Positions 11,128 through 22,079 of a stretch of DNA of 64,000 nt are shown here, one piece after another. A model generated the notes under the pieces. That model worked only from the letters and a program-made list of their open reading frames with translations, had not been told where the DNA came from and ran no database searches. Source of the DNA: Raffaelea ambrosiae (lineage: Eukaryota > Ascomycota > Sordariomycetes > Ophiostomatales > Ophiostomataceae). Position numbers and translations under genes: made by a program. How positions within the stretch are numbered: position 1 is the first letter of the stretch; the number at the start of each line of letters is the position of its first letter. The stretch covers positions 149,243 through 213,242 of the forward strand of contig PCDI01000020.1 of NCBI GenBank assembly GCA_002778195.1, given 5' to 3'.

Positions 11128-13312
11128 TTAGCTCGCCTCCTGCAGCTGACCCAGCTCGCCCAGCAAGGCCTTGAGCCGGTCGAGCAGCAGCACCAGGTCG
11201 GGGCTCTCGTGCTGCCAATACTCGATGACGGCCAGGACGCGGGAGGCGGCATACTCCCACCCCTCGGGCAGCAGGACCGCCAGCCGGGGCTCGCTGCGTG
11301 CCCGGAAGGCCACGGCCAGGAGCTGCAGGAGGCTGCGGGAGCACGTGCGGATCATCAGCCAGGTGCCCTGGTGGCGGTGCCAGAAGGCCTCCTCGCAGAT
11401 GGTGATGCGGTACACGGCGTTGCGCAGGGCCTCGGCGGCCGTCTCGAGCACAAAGGCGCCCAGGTCGTCGTAGCGCTCGCAGGCGACCGCGCGCACGGCG
11501 GGGAAGTAGACGACGTCGAGGATGTCGACCAGGTGGCCGCGCAGGATGCCGCGCAAGGGGCTGCCCGTCTCCTCGCACGCGCGGCTGGGGAACTGCACGG
11601 GCTCCGGCAGCATGGCCCGCCATGTGTCGAGCTTCCGGCGGAAGCGGTCGACGTCGCTGCGGAACCAGTGCATGCCGTCGTCGTCTTGGTCGGTCCACCA
11701 GCGCGCCGTGTAGTACCACGAGTGGGCCGCGTAGCGCGACGTGAGGGCCTCGTTCATGATGCGCCGCAGGGCAATCTCGGCCAGGTAGAAGAACCAGCTG
11801 GTCTCCAGGCGGACGCGCTCGCGCTGGGCCACGAGGTCCGACTGCTGGGCGTGGCCGGCGACGAGCTGGCGCGGGCTGGGCGGCGACGGGTAGACGTGCG
11901 AGTACTGGATCTCGTTCAGCGTCGAGCCGGGCAGGCCCAGCTCTGTGCGCAGTTCGCTGTGTGTTCCGGACTTGTGGTCAGCAAGCATGCGCTGCAGGGG
12001 CCTTCTGGAGGGACACGGCCGCCGCGGAATTTGTACCCAGAGCAAATACGCACAGTTCGCTTTTCAGGCAGCTCCAGTAGAGGCTCTCCTCCATGTGCTG
12101 CTCGCTGTCGCTGCGACTCGAGCCCCCGTCGTCGCCAGCTGGTCGCCGCTGCTCGGGCGCGGTCGTCCCGTCCAGGCCGTCGCCGGCATGGCCTCGCGCA
12201 GCCAGCCACCCGACGCACTGCGTCCCGGCCTGGGCAAAGGCCTTCCACGCCGCCATGATGCGGAACGTCGTCATCAGATACACGGCTGTCAAGAAGCCGC
12301 ACTGCACCACGAGCAGGGAGTTGGTGTGGTAGAGCATGCCAATGCGGCGCTGGGCGAGCTGGAAATAGTACTCGGCACGCTTGAGGCGGTCGGGTCGCTG
12401 GGAATAGCCGGGTTGTCGTTCTACGACGAACGGCGGAGACAAGACGCTGACGGCGCAGATGAGCAACTGCATCACAATGGCGTCAGTGTGTGTGAACGGG
12501 TGGTGCCGCAGGACATACCCAGGCAAAGGACGCTGGTGGCCAATCAATCATACGACGAGGCATGTCGTGCCATCCCACCGCAGCCCTGTCTCGGCAATGT
12601 CGCGCACTCTGGCCCACAGCTGCTCGACGACGAAGATGGGGTTCTTGGTGTGGTTGGTCTCGAGAAAGTTCTCGACCAGCTCCGTGATGACGGCCGGCTC
12701 CAGGTCGAATATGCCTTCCACGGGGGCCGCCGGCACGTGGTTCTCGGCCTGCCCGAGGATAGAGGTGAGATTGGGATACGGCGGCTGGTGGAAGACGGGC
12801 CACTGGATGATGTTTTCGACGCGCATTTCAGAGCTCCGCATGACCACATCGGCAGCGGGGGGCCGGTCGCCGCTGCTCTCCGTGTGGCCCGAGGAAACGG
12901 AGGCCTTCTGTTGGTGGCTGGCGAACGACGGGCTCTCCCCGCTCGGCTGGCCATGGACAGCATCTCCAACATCTCCACTGGGGGACGTTTGGCTGAGCAG
13001 CCCGGTGATGTTGCGCTCCATCTCGCCCAGACGTTGCAGGATGGCCAGGCTGCCGCGATCGAGCTTGGAATGGTCGGCTGCTGTGTCGTCCGGGTAGCCG
13101 CAGGCGCCGCCCGTCGCGCTGCAGAAGCCGCAGACGGGCCGCTGATTGTCGCATTTGGTCTTGCGTCCCCGACAGACAAAACAAGCCGTGACGGCCCTCC
13201 TGCGACCGTACGATGCCGTCTCGCGCGGTGGCGCCTGGTGTTGCGGGTGTCTGGGGCTGTGTTTCGGGTCCTGCCCGGGATGCTGTGAAGGGGGTGTCGG
13301 ACGAGGCAGCAT
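11128..13312 (-). CDS. Zn2Cys6 transcription factor next to GH51
   Basis: Nuclear regulator. Exons: 13312-12554, 12466-12054, 11956-11128, closing the frame to 666 residues. The binuclear cluster is ACFVCRGRKTKC...RPVCGFC...GACGY (about residues 42-71). A Ser/Pro-rich linker follows, then a middle homology region beginning about residue 190 (FDLEPAVITELVENFLETNHTKNP style). Intron 1 (12467-12553) joins CLV to LLICAVSVL; intron 2 (11957-12053) restores SELELRTELGLPGS, both typical of the family. ATG 13312 is the first Met near the cluster; the open frame extends upstream to 13432 but with no conserved content. It lies between GH51 and a divergent sugar permease, so control of that pair is plausible but unproven. 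Target unknown. Confidence 0.88.
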
Positions 13313-13935
13313 GGTCGTTGGAAGCTTGCCGACAGCCCGAAGCAGGGGCGCAGAGCCGTCTGGTTGGTGTGGGTGGTATGTGCCTCGTCTACCGTGTACG
13401 GGTCGACGACCTTGCGAGATGTGGAGGAACAAAGTATGGGGTATCCATTGGTTTATGCAGAGGTCACTGGGATTTCCCCATTTCTTCCCCTCACAAGACG
13501 AACCCCCAAGACCCCCAAAAAGCCCATCAGATCAGACGATGGCCGGCAAATCTCCCTGTGTGGGGCGGGTGTTGTGTAGAAAGTCTGGGAGAGTCCCGAG
13601 GTGGAGAACCAGAACCAGTCCAGAAGCCAGGGCCTCGGCCAATTCTCCCTTCTCGTCCACTTGCCAGCTTGGCGGAGAATTGCCGGACAAAGATACGGGG
13701 CGTCTGGTGGCTTTTAATGTCACGAAGTTCAAGAGCCCGCTGTACCGAAGCCGGTTAGTCCGTCAAGGAGAGGTCACGTTGTGGTCGAGGCCGTCCACAC
13801 AAAGAGAGAGCAACGACCGCAGTATGTCCCGACACACGGGCACTCCAACGCTTGTGTCTCGTTTGTTGTGTGTGTGTGCTGTGCTTTGCCGGCTAGTAGT
13901 CTGCCTGCGGAGGCGCTAGTTGCACGCCATACCGA

Positions 13936-14083
13936 TACTCCCCGACCACCGGCCCCCGGCAGTCCTCGCACCAGTGACGACACTCCCCGACCACAGGCCA
14001 CCGGCAGTCCTCGCACCACTGACGACACTCCCCGACCACCGGCCACCGGCAGTCCTCGGCACCACTGACGACACTCCCCGACG
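13936..14083. repeat. 45-bp tandem repeat, 3.3 copies
   Basis: Near-identical units at 13936-13980, 13981-14025 and 14026-14071 (one is 46 bp), plus a partial unit to 14083. Each begins CACTCCCCGACCAC (first copy TACT...) and ends CACTGACGA or similar. It lies in the divergent promoter between the regulator (ATG 13312) and the sugar permease (ATG 14425). No other gene is seen in 13313-14424. Confidence 0.85.
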
Positions 14084-14131
14084 CCAGCCCTGGCTGCATA
14101 TTTCCATCTGCCACAGGCGGTCCACCTCATC

Positions 14132-14158
14132 CTGGGGGATCCCCGGTGGGGACCCCAG
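14132..14158. promoter_or_regulatory. Cluster of four CreA-type SYGGRG motifs
   Basis: CTGGGG (14132-14137), CCGGGG on the minus strand (14141-14146), GTGGGG (14146-14151) and CTGGGG on the minus strand (14153-14158). SYGGRG is the consensus for the carbon catabolite repressor CreA/CRE1. Located 267-293 bp upstream of the sugar permease ATG. Confidence 0.45.
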
Positions 14159-14306
14159 ACGCGCCACAAATCACATTGAACTGCCTCAGCCCGGGAATGC
14201 GCTGGCCAGGGCGGACAGAGGAAAGCGGCCCCCAAGAGAAGACAGGAGACGGCAATCGGCGAGAGGGGAATAGCGTCAAGTATCCATGCAGGGCCACGCA
14301 ATGGCA

Positions 14307-14313
14307 TATATAT
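14307..14313 (+). promoter_or_regulatory. TATA-like box of the sugar permease
   Basis: TATATAT, 112 bp upstream of the ATG at 14425. Confidence 0.4.
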
Positions 14314-14424
14314 GCTGCCTTGTTCCTTGGTTGTCTCTGCCCGGCAAGTCTCTGCATCACCATCGCCAAATTCCCTCCATCTCCATCTCCATCCACAGGG
14401 GCTCCTGCATCTTGCAATTCGACC

Positions 14425-16267
14425 ATGGCCAAGGAAGAACACGACGCCGAAAGTGTCGAGCATGTCCACGACACGGCCGCGGCCGCCCAGCTCAGCTATG
14501 CCGCCAACAATGCCGAGCACGACCTCAATGCGCTGCAGACCATCCGGAAGCGCCCGCTGGTCTTTGCGTGGGCCTTCTTTGCTGTCTTGACCTGTCTGCT
14601 GGTGTCGTTTGAGAACCAGGCCGGCGGCATGGTCCTCAGCATTCCCGAATTCCGCAAAGACTTTGGCTACGCATTCGAGGGCTCCTACGTGCTCGAGACT
14701 AAGTGGCAGTCGGCCTTCTACGGCGGCGCCATCGCTGCGTCCATCGTCGGCACCTTCTCTGCGGGCTACATGGCCGACATTGTAGGTCGACGGCCCATGA
14801 TCATCTTTGCCTTGCTCGTGTCGTTTGTCTCTGTCACGCTCGAGTATGTGGCCACGACGAACAGTGTCTTCTTTGGTGGGAAGTTCCTGAACGGCTTTGT
14901 CGTGGGCATACTGATGTCTGTATCGATCACGTACATTGGAGAGGTGAGGGCATTCTTCCACCACCATTTCCGTCGATGTCGTCTGAGACCTGCATCGAGT
15001 GCTCGACAATTATGGTTCCCCTCATATGCAGTATGGCATGGGGGATCTTTATGTCGTCTTTATGCCGATCGTAGCCTCAGACCTTTTTTTCTTTTTTTTC
15101 TTGTTCTTTTTTTTTTCTTTTTTTCTCATTTTCTCACTTTTTCTTTTCCTTTTTCCTTTTCCCCTTTTCTCTTGACTAACAGACTCAACACAGGTCACAC
15201 CCCTGGCCCTCCGCGGCCTGATGACATGCCTCTCCGCCCTGATGATGACGATCGGGCCACTCACCGCGGCCATCATTGTCGACAAAACCGGAACCGTCGA
15301 CTCTCGCTGGGCCTACCGCGCCATCTTCTGCTCCCAATACGCATACTCTGGTCTCTGCATCCTCATCGTCCCCTTCATGCCCGAGTCGACCATGTGGCTG
15401 CTGAGCGTGGGCAAGGACGACAAGGCGGTCCAGTCCCTCAAGCGGCTCGGATACTCCGGCGCGGACCTGGAGGCGCGCCTGTCCCAGATCCGCACCATGC
15501 TGGACGAGGCCAAGGAGGAGGCTGCCGGCGGCACGTACCTGGACTGCTTCCGCCGGTCCAACCTCCGCCGCACCATCATCTCCATCATGCCGCTGGCCAT
15601 CCAGGCCCTCAGCGGCGTCTACTTCATCGCCTCCTACGGCACGTACTACATCCAGCTGGCCGGGTACAGCACGGCGGCCAGCTTCCGTCTGCAGATTGTC
15701 CAGCAGGGACTGGCCATGTTCGGCAACATCTGCTCCTGGTACCTCGTCGACCACGTCGGCCGCCGCAATCTGACTCTCTACGGAACGCTGTCCGTTACCA
15801 TCATCCTGATCATCAGCGCCAGCCTCGCCACGGTCGGCACGCCGCCCGCCATCAAGGGCACCGTGGCCTTCATCATCATCTACAACTGGTTTTACAACGT
15901 CTCTCTCGGGGCCACGGCGTACACGCTGCTCTGCGAGGTGTCCACGGCCAAGCTGCGGGTCAAGACGATCTCGATTGGCGTGGCGCTGCAGTATGTCATC
16001 TACTGCGTCTGGGCGTTTGTGATCCCGTACATCTTCAACCCCAGCGAAGCCAACCTCGGGGCGAAAACGGCCTACATCTTTGGCGGTCTGGGCGTGCTCT
16101 GTCTGGTCTACCTCTGGCTGTACCAGCCCGAGACGGCGGGCCGCAGCTTCCAGGAGCTGGATGAGCTGTTCCAGAAGGGCATCAGCGTGCGCGAGTTCAA
16201 GAAGTACCGAACCGACATCCAAGCCAAGGGCGAGACGGCCGCAGCAGCGGAGAAGTTGGAAAATTAA
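14425..16267 (+). CDS. MFS sugar permease, MAL/alpha-glucoside-type
   Basis: Plasma-membrane sugar:proton symporter of the sugar-porter family. Exons 14425-14943 and 15194-16267, 530 residues, about 12 membrane spans. Motifs: SFENQAGGMVLSIPEFRKDF at the N terminus, ADIVGRRP loop, PESTMW after span 6, DHVGRRN, and the terminal QPETAGRSFQELDELF signature. The intron (14944-15193, 250 nt) is dominated by a pyrimidine/T tract; splicing restores ITYIGEVTPLALRG. The start is the ATG in GACCATGG, preceded by a TATA-like box and CreA-type motifs, which suggests glucose repression. Disaccharide or oligosaccharide substrate is inferred from the MAL-like N terminus; arabino-oligosaccharide uptake would fit the GH51 neighbour. 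Confidence 0.9.
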
Positions 16268-16350
16268 GAGGGGAAACACGAGGAAAGAAGAAGCCTTGTC
16301 CGTATGGTACCAGAAACAAATCTATTGCTGCGTAAGAACGTGCTTGAATC

Positions 16351-17793
16351 TCACTCCACACTCTTGATTATGGCCTCGTTGAGACATCGGAGGACGCCAA
16401 AAACAGGGCTCGTATCCCGCGGATCCCTCGTCCATGTAGAACTGAAGGCAGCCACTACCAAGCCATTTTCCGGCGAGACAAACAAGATCTGTTCTCCCTG
16501 GCCCAGGGCCATGTACCCGGAGACGCCGTCCAGATGCTGTCCCTTGCCGGGACCTCGTCCCACACGGCCCAGCTCGTTGAGGTGGAAGTAGAAGCCGTAA
16601 GGGTAGTCGGGGGGGGTTGTCTGCCGCGACGTGGCCTCGAGCAGATACGATTCGGAGACAAGCCGTCTGCCCTGGTGCACGCCTCCCCGCGCCAGCATCT
16701 GTCCAAGGACGACCCAGTCGGCCATCCGCAGATAGAGTCCGCCACTCGCCAGGACCGACGCGTCGAACGAGGGATCCCGTCTCTGCTTGGGCATGCTCGT
16801 CCAGATCGGGCCCCTGATGCCCAGGGGACCAAACAGGTGTTTCTGCGCAAAGGCCTCCAGGGACATGCGGCTGCGGCGCTCAATCAGACGCCCCATCAGC
16901 GACGGCAGGCCGTTGTCGTAGTCGTACCGCGTGCCGGGCGCGACCTCGCGCCGTCCGCCCAGAACCAGCTGCTCGATGTCGCTGCTTGCCAAGAGGTCCA
17001 GCGCCTTGTCCAGCGTGTGCTTGTCCGTGCCCACCGTCATGGAAAGGACGTGCCGGACGAGCACGGGCGGGTCCTGGCCCCAGGCAGTGTCAACGTCGGG
17101 AAAGTGGCTGGCCACGGCGTCGTCGAGGCCAAATAGCTGCTGGTCGATGGCGATGCCGGCCAGGAGGGAGGTGATGCTCTTGGTGCACGACGAGATGATG
17201 TGGGGTGTAGCGGCCGCCATGCCGCCCAAGTACTCTTCAAGCAGGGCGACGCCGTCTCGGACGATCACGACGGCGTCGATGCGTGGCTTCAGAGGATGGG
17301 CGTTGTCGGCGGCATAGTCCGAGGCAATGCGGTCCAAGAGACTGCTGTAACCAACAGTGCTGGCCGTCTCTTGCGGCTTCTGGTGGCGTTCTCGGCTGTC
17401 TGGGCCATGGGCGTCCGTCTTCTCGAGCTCTGACAGCCATGTCTCGAGACCCGTCATACCCTGCCCTTCCTGGCGGAGATGCAGCTGCACTTTTCCCATT
17501 TCTGTGCATAATGCCTCTCCCTTCACGGTGATGCATCCCCTTGCAATCCAGTGCGGGAAACCCTCGATCTTGAAAGTGGTCCGGCCAGGTGTTTCAAAAC
17601 CTGGCTTGAATGGGACGATCTGCGTCTCCGCGTCGTACATGCGATGGGCGTATCGGAGAACCCATTTTTCTTCTTCGCAGTGTCCAGCCTCCTGCCAAAT
17701 GTCGATCTCGAGGTGCTGCTCCCAGGGAAGGAGCTGGACCTGATCGCCACGGCTGCGGTAGTTGCCCGCGAACCATTTGTTGGAAGCCGCCAT
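16351..17793 (-). CDS. Serine beta-lactamase/class C-type hydrolase with N-terminal extension
   Basis: Single-exon protein of 480 residues, convergent with the permease (83 bp between stops). Residues about 150-470 form a penicillin-binding/class C fold: catalytic SCTK (Ser 202, Lys 205), Tyr-Asp-Asn at 292-294 in YDYDNG, and a late GVSGYMALGQGEQ block where the KTG-like strand is expected. Fungal members are usually esterases or transacylases rather than antibiotic-resistance enzymes; the substrate is unknown. Residues 1-120 precede this domain, contain no signal peptide and match nothing I recognise. Cytosolic location is inferred. Confidence 0.85.
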   Translation of the reverse strand: MAASNKWFAGNYRSRGDQVQLLPWEQHLEIDIWQEAGHCEEEKWVLRYAHRMYDAETQIVPFKPGFETPGRTTFKIEGFPHWIARGCITVKGEALCTEMGKVQLHLRQEGQGMTGLETWLSELEKTDAHGPDSRERHQKPQETASTVGYSSLLDRIASDYAADNAHPLKPRIDAVVIVRDGVALLEEYLGGMAAATPHIISSCTKSITSLLAGIAIDQQLFGLDDAVASHFPDVDTAWGQDPPVLVRHVLSMTVGTDKHTLDKALDLLASSDIEQLVLGGRREVAPGTRYDYDNGLPSLMGRLIERRSRMSLEAFAQKHLFGPLGIRGPIWTSMPKQRRDPSFDASVLASGGLYLRMADWVVLGQMLARGGVHQGRRLVSESYLLEATSRQTTPPDYPYGFYFHLNELGRVGRGPGKGQHLDGVSGYMALGQGEQILFVSPENGLVVAAFSSTWTRDPRDTSPVFGVLRCLNEAIIKSVE

Positions 17794-18247
17794 GCGGGCG
17801 ACTCTATGCTATGGCTTGTCTCGTCTTTCGTAGCTGCCTAGTATTACTGCGAAATCTACCCAATATTATGTTACGCTAACGCAACGGATCGGCTTTGGCG
17901 CAGATCCGACCCCGGTGCTTAGCTCGGATTCTCACAGAGGACCGCGTCTCAGTTTCGAGGTCAGGCTCCGGGAAAGTAGACCACGTAGACAGTCTGGACA
18001 CCTTGTCGCTTGCATCCATCTACTAGTTAGTAGGTATTGATCCACGAAAGTAAGTGGTGTTGGAGGAACCTTTGGTAAAATTCATCCAAATAACGTAGGT
18101 AGGATGAAGAATATCCGCCACGAACGAAATATTATTATTGTTTGATTTTCCCTGTGTTTGCACTATTACAGTGAAACGCATCAAGATGATGCAGAACCTG
18201 AATCAGAATTTACTGCCGGACATCGCATGACCTAGAGACGCTCCCAC
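17794..18247. other. Intergenic, nothing recognised
   Basis: Promoter of the beta-lactamase-like gene and 3' flank of the next permease. No open frame or repeat of note. Confidence 0.5.
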
Positions 18248-19852
18248 TCACACTTCCTCTGTCGCTCGTCCCACGCCAACCTCGGGCTTCTTCTCTTCGT
18301 CGGCCAGACCGTCCGCACCGCTGCCGCCGAAATCCCTCACGTCCTTGGCCGCCGTCCCCATGATCCTCTCCACGTGCCCGCGGCGTCTTGCCACGCGCGA
18401 GAACTCGGCCACGGACGCGCCCCGTTCGAACAGCACGTCCATCGTCTCGATGCTCAGACCCTTGACCTCGGGGTAGAAGAAGTAGACAAAGACAAACGAG
18501 ACGAGCGAAAAGGACCCGAAAAAAAAGCCAATGTAGGCGCCCCAGTTGGTGTACTGGTCGCTCTGCAGGTAGGGGCTGAAGAGCGAGATGGCCAGGCTCG
18601 AGGCGGCCTGCAGCGCGTACGCCAGCCCCGACGTCTTGGCGCGCAGCCGCGTCAGCGGGATCTCGCCCATGGTGACCCAGGTGCCGTTGGCCCAGGTCGA
18701 GCTGTAGACGACGGACCAGATGAAGAGCATGGCGATGGCGACGCGCTGGCGCGGGTAGGAGATGGCGGCGACGTTGCGGCCGGCGACGCCGGCCATGACG
18801 AAGAAGCAGGTGAACATGACGGCGGAGCCAAAGAGGAGCAGCCGGCGGCGGCCGACGTAGTCGGGCACCCAGAAGAAGAGCGTGAGAGTCATGAGCAGCG
18901 TCGCGTTGATCAGCAGGACCAGCCAGTAGGTGTCGGCGGTGCCCAGGCTGATGAAGAAGACGACGAGGTAGTTGCCGATGAACGACAGGCCCTGCCAGGC
19001 CTCGACGGTGGCCGTGAAGACGGTGATGCACGTGCGGCGGCGGTTGGAGCCGCGCGCCAGGTCCAGCCACGACGACTCCTGCGCGTGCACGCCCAGCGAC
19101 TCCTGGATCTCGGCCAGCTCCCGGGCGGCCACGGCCGGGTCCGTGCGCAGCGACTGCAGCACCGCCAGCGCCTGGTCGCTCTGGCCCGCCATGCACAGGT
19201 AGCGCGGGCTCTCGGGCAGCCAGACGAGGGCGAGCAGGATCATGAGCGGGTAGATGCCCTGCACGCCCATGACGATCTTGTAGGCGCCGGCGTCCGCGCG
19301 GGCGTAGGTGTGGTAGACGATGCCCACGGCGGTGACGGCGCCGACGTCCAGGAACCAGGTGTACACGCCGACGAGGGCGCCGCGGCACGACGCCGGCGCA
19401 CACTCGGACTGGTACGCGGGCAGCAGGCTGGCCGACATGCCCTGGGGGACGGCGTTGAGCAGGCGGCCGACGACGACCTGCCAGAACGAGCGGGCGGTGA
19501 CCTCGACGATGATGGCGACGAGGTAGAGCACGGACGTGACAAACATGGCGCCGCGGCGGCCGATGCGGTCGCTGAGGGCGAAGCAGCACAGCGAGCCGAG
19601 GACGAGGCCGGCGGTGGGAATGGAGCTGCCGGCGGACTGCAGCGGCGCGGAGATGGCGTATGTCTGGGTGGCGGCGTTGTACTCGCCGAAGCGGCGGGTG
19701 AACTCGGGCATGCCCAGCACGGACGACCACCACGAGACGTCGTAGCCGTAGACGACGGCGCCGATGCACGACGTCAGCGCGACGTACATGGACCGGCCCG
19801 TCATGTCCCGCCACAGGGGGGCCGCCTGGGCCCGGGCGAGCAGGGAGGACAT
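18248..19852 (-). CDS. MFS sugar-porter permease
   Basis: Intronless transporter of 534 residues from ATG 19852 (MSSLLARAQ). The open frame continues upstream to 19954 with a Lys/Glu/Asn-rich stretch that looks like translated 5' leader. Sugar-porter signatures: AVVYGYDVSWWSSV in span 1, SDRIGRRG, LPESPRYL after span 6, DYVGRRRL, and FYPEVKGLSIETMDVLFE at the end, in the PETKG position. About 12 spans. Substrate not determinable; the overall pattern is hexose/lactose-permease-like. Its ATG faces the aminotransferase across a 625-bp divergent promoter. Confidence 0.88.
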   Translation of the reverse strand: MSSLLARAQAAPLWRDMTGRSMYVALTSCIGAVVYGYDVSWWSSVLGMPEFTRRFGEYNAATQTYAISAPLQSAGSSIPTAGLVLGSLCCFALSDRIGRRGAMFVTSVLYLVAIIVEVTARSFWQVVVGRLLNAVPQGMSASLLPAYQSECAPASCRGALVGVYTWFLDVGAVTAVGIVYHTYARADAGAYKIVMGVQGIYPLMILLALVWLPESPRYLCMAGQSDQALAVLQSLRTDPAVAARELAEIQESLGVHAQESSWLDLARGSNRRRTCITVFTATVEAWQGLSFIGNYLVVFFISLGTADTYWLVLLINATLLMTLTLFFWVPDYVGRRRLLLFGSAVMFTCFFVMAGVAGRNVAAISYPRQRVAIAMLFIWSVVYSSTWANGTWVTMGEIPLTRLRAKTSGLAYALQAASSLAISLFSPYLQSDQYTNWGAYIGFFFGSFSLVSFVFVYFFYPEVKGLSIETMDVLFERGASVAEFSRVARRRGHVERIMGTAAKDVRDFGGSGADGLADEEKKPEVGVGRATEEV

Positions 19853-20477
19853 GTCTCTTCGGTGTTTTGGGGTTTCTGTTCTGCGTTTCTGTTCTGCGTT
19901 TCCGTTTCCGTTCTCGGTTTCCTTTTTCTTCTTCCTTTTTCTGTCCGTGGCCACAGCGTGTTTCCGTCGCCGCTGTGTTCTCGGTGTAGACAGACACCCA
20001 GAGGCGGGTCAGGTGGATTTTATGCCACAGAAACGCTCTCGACGCGGTGGCCCGTTATCCGTCCCATGCCACTGGCCGGATCCTGGTCGCCCTGTATCGG
20101 ATCTGCGAATGGCTAGCCCGAGACACATCTCACGATCTGCCCGTTGCAATACGATAGGCTCTCTGCTTCGTAGCATCGCGGGTTTGCAGAGGCGGACATG
20201 TGGGCCGAGATAGGGAAAGAAAGCTCCACCTCCCTGGTACCAGACCCGCCCGACGAACACCGGGTCTGGCACGGCGGCTTTCGGCATCGTCGTTGCCATA
20301 GTCTAACGAGAAGCCCCGGCCTTTAGTATGATGCTTGATAAAACACGGCGCGACAGCGCCTATCTGTATCGAATACTAGAAGCTATGTACGACCTCTTTC
20401 TCAAAGAACTCTTAATTTGCTTCCCCAACTCTCCGGCCGGACGAGCATAACCACATCCCACCACACCACCCTGCACA
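19853..20477. other. Divergent promoter region, nothing else recognised
   Basis: Between the permease (minus) and the aminotransferase (plus). No small gene or repeat stands out. Confidence 0.5.
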
Positions 20478-22045
20478 ATGCCTCCATCAGCTGTGTTGGA
20501 CACAGCAACGTCCCTGTCTGACTCGTCTACGGGCAGGAAAGAGTCCCGACCACAAGACACGAGCACGAAACCCGTCCCGGAAGAGCCATCCCTTCTGCAC
20601 CGCTCCCTCGTCGAGGAACCCGTCAACGTCCAGTCGGCCTCCGGGAGCTACCTCTACCTCGACGACGGACGAGCCGTTCTCGACGCCTGTGGCGGTGCCG
20701 CGGTCGCGGTCCTGGGCCATGGCAACGCGGAGGTGATGCGCGCCGCCGCCGAGCAGATGCAAAAGGTGGCCTACGTCCACACCATGGCCTACGGCACCGC
20801 CGCCGCCGAGGACCTGGCCCATGCGGTGCTGCATTTTTCGGACGGCAACAACGGGGAAACACAGCCCGACCACGGCCTGGCCAGGGCCTTCTTTGTGGGC
20901 AGCGGCAGCGAGGCCAACGAGGCGGCGCTCAAGTGCGCGCGGCAGTACTGGCACAACAGGGGGCAGACGCAGCGGCGGTTCTACGTGGCCCGCCGGCAGG
21001 GCTACCACGGCAACACGCTGGGCGCCCTGTCCATCTCGTGCGTGGCGGCCCGCAAGGTGCCCTACCAGGACATCCTGCTGCCGCATGTGTCGTTTGTCAG
21101 CGCGGCCGACCCCTACCACGGACGCCAGACAGGCGAGACAGAGGCCGAGCAGGTCCAGCGACTGGTGGCCGAGCTGGAGGCCGAGTTTCAGCGGCTCGGC
21201 CCCGAAAACGTCATTTCTTTTGTGTGCGTTTCGCTATGCCCTCCGCCCCCCCCCCCACACACACTAACAACCACAGCGGCGAAACCGTCTGCGGCGCCGC
21301 TCTCGGGTCCATGGCGGCCCCGGCCGGCTACTGGAAGGCCGTGCGGACCCTGTGCGACACGTACGACATCCTGCTGCACCTCGACGAGGTCATGTGTGGC
21401 AGCGGCCGCACGGGCACCTACTTTGCCTTTGCGCAGGAGGGCGGCCTCCAGCCCGACATTGTCACCATTGGCAAGGGGCTCGGCGGAGGCTACGCGCCCG
21501 TGGCCGGGATGCTCATCAACGGCAAGGTCGTCGACGGCCTGCGCCGGGGCCCGTCCTCGGCCTTCCACCACGGCCACACCTACCAGGCCCACCCGGTGTC
21601 CTGCGCCGCGGCGCTGGCCGTGCAGCGCGTGCTCCAGCGCGACGGCCTGGTGGCCCGCGTCGCCGCCCGGGGACCGCAGCTGGGCCGGTGGCTGTCCGAG
21701 GCGTTTGCCGCGTGCCCGCACGTGGGGGACATCCGCGGCCGGGGCTTCTTCTGGTCCGTGGAGTTCGTCCTGAACAAGACCACCCGGCAGCCCTTCCCAC
21801 GAACGGCCAACTTTGGCCCGCGCGTGCAGCAGGCCACGTTTGCCAGGGGCGTGGCCGTCTACCCCGGGGCCGGCACGGTCGACGGCTACCTGGGCGACCA
21901 CTGTCTGCTGGCGCCGCCCTACACGGCATCCGACGAGGAGCTGCGCCTCGCCGTCGCCACCCTGCGAGACGCCTACGACGAGGTTGTGGAAGAGTACATC
22001 AAGTTCCAGTCTCTGAGGGGCAAAGGAAGTGCAGAGGAAGTGTAG
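20478..22045 (+). CDS. Class III PLP-dependent aminotransferase
   Basis: Transfers the amino group of an omega-amino acid, diamine or amine to a keto acid. Exons 20478-21223 and 21277-22045, 504 residues, normal length. Motifs: SGSEANEAALKCARQY (PLP phosphate region), GYHGNT, LHLDEVMCGSGRTG with Asp 285 for the pyridine nitrogen, and the Schiff-base lysine 315 in TIGKGLGGGYAPVAG. The intron (GTGCGT donor, CAG acceptor after a C-rich stretch) restores ENVISFVGETVCGAALG. No targeting peptide is obvious, so it is probably cytosolic. Convergent with a Zn2Cys6 regulator, with only 34 bp between the stops. Substrate is unknown; a beta-alanine or GABA-type role is one possibility. Confidence 0.92.
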
Positions 22046-22079
22046 ATAGATCTACCTAGTTTGCATGGTTAGACGCTTT

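Noticed and set aside
18374..20116. 580-codon plus-strand frame opposite the second sugar permease
   Set aside because: Composition (Arg, Gly, Ala, Asp, His only) is typical of a shadow frame.
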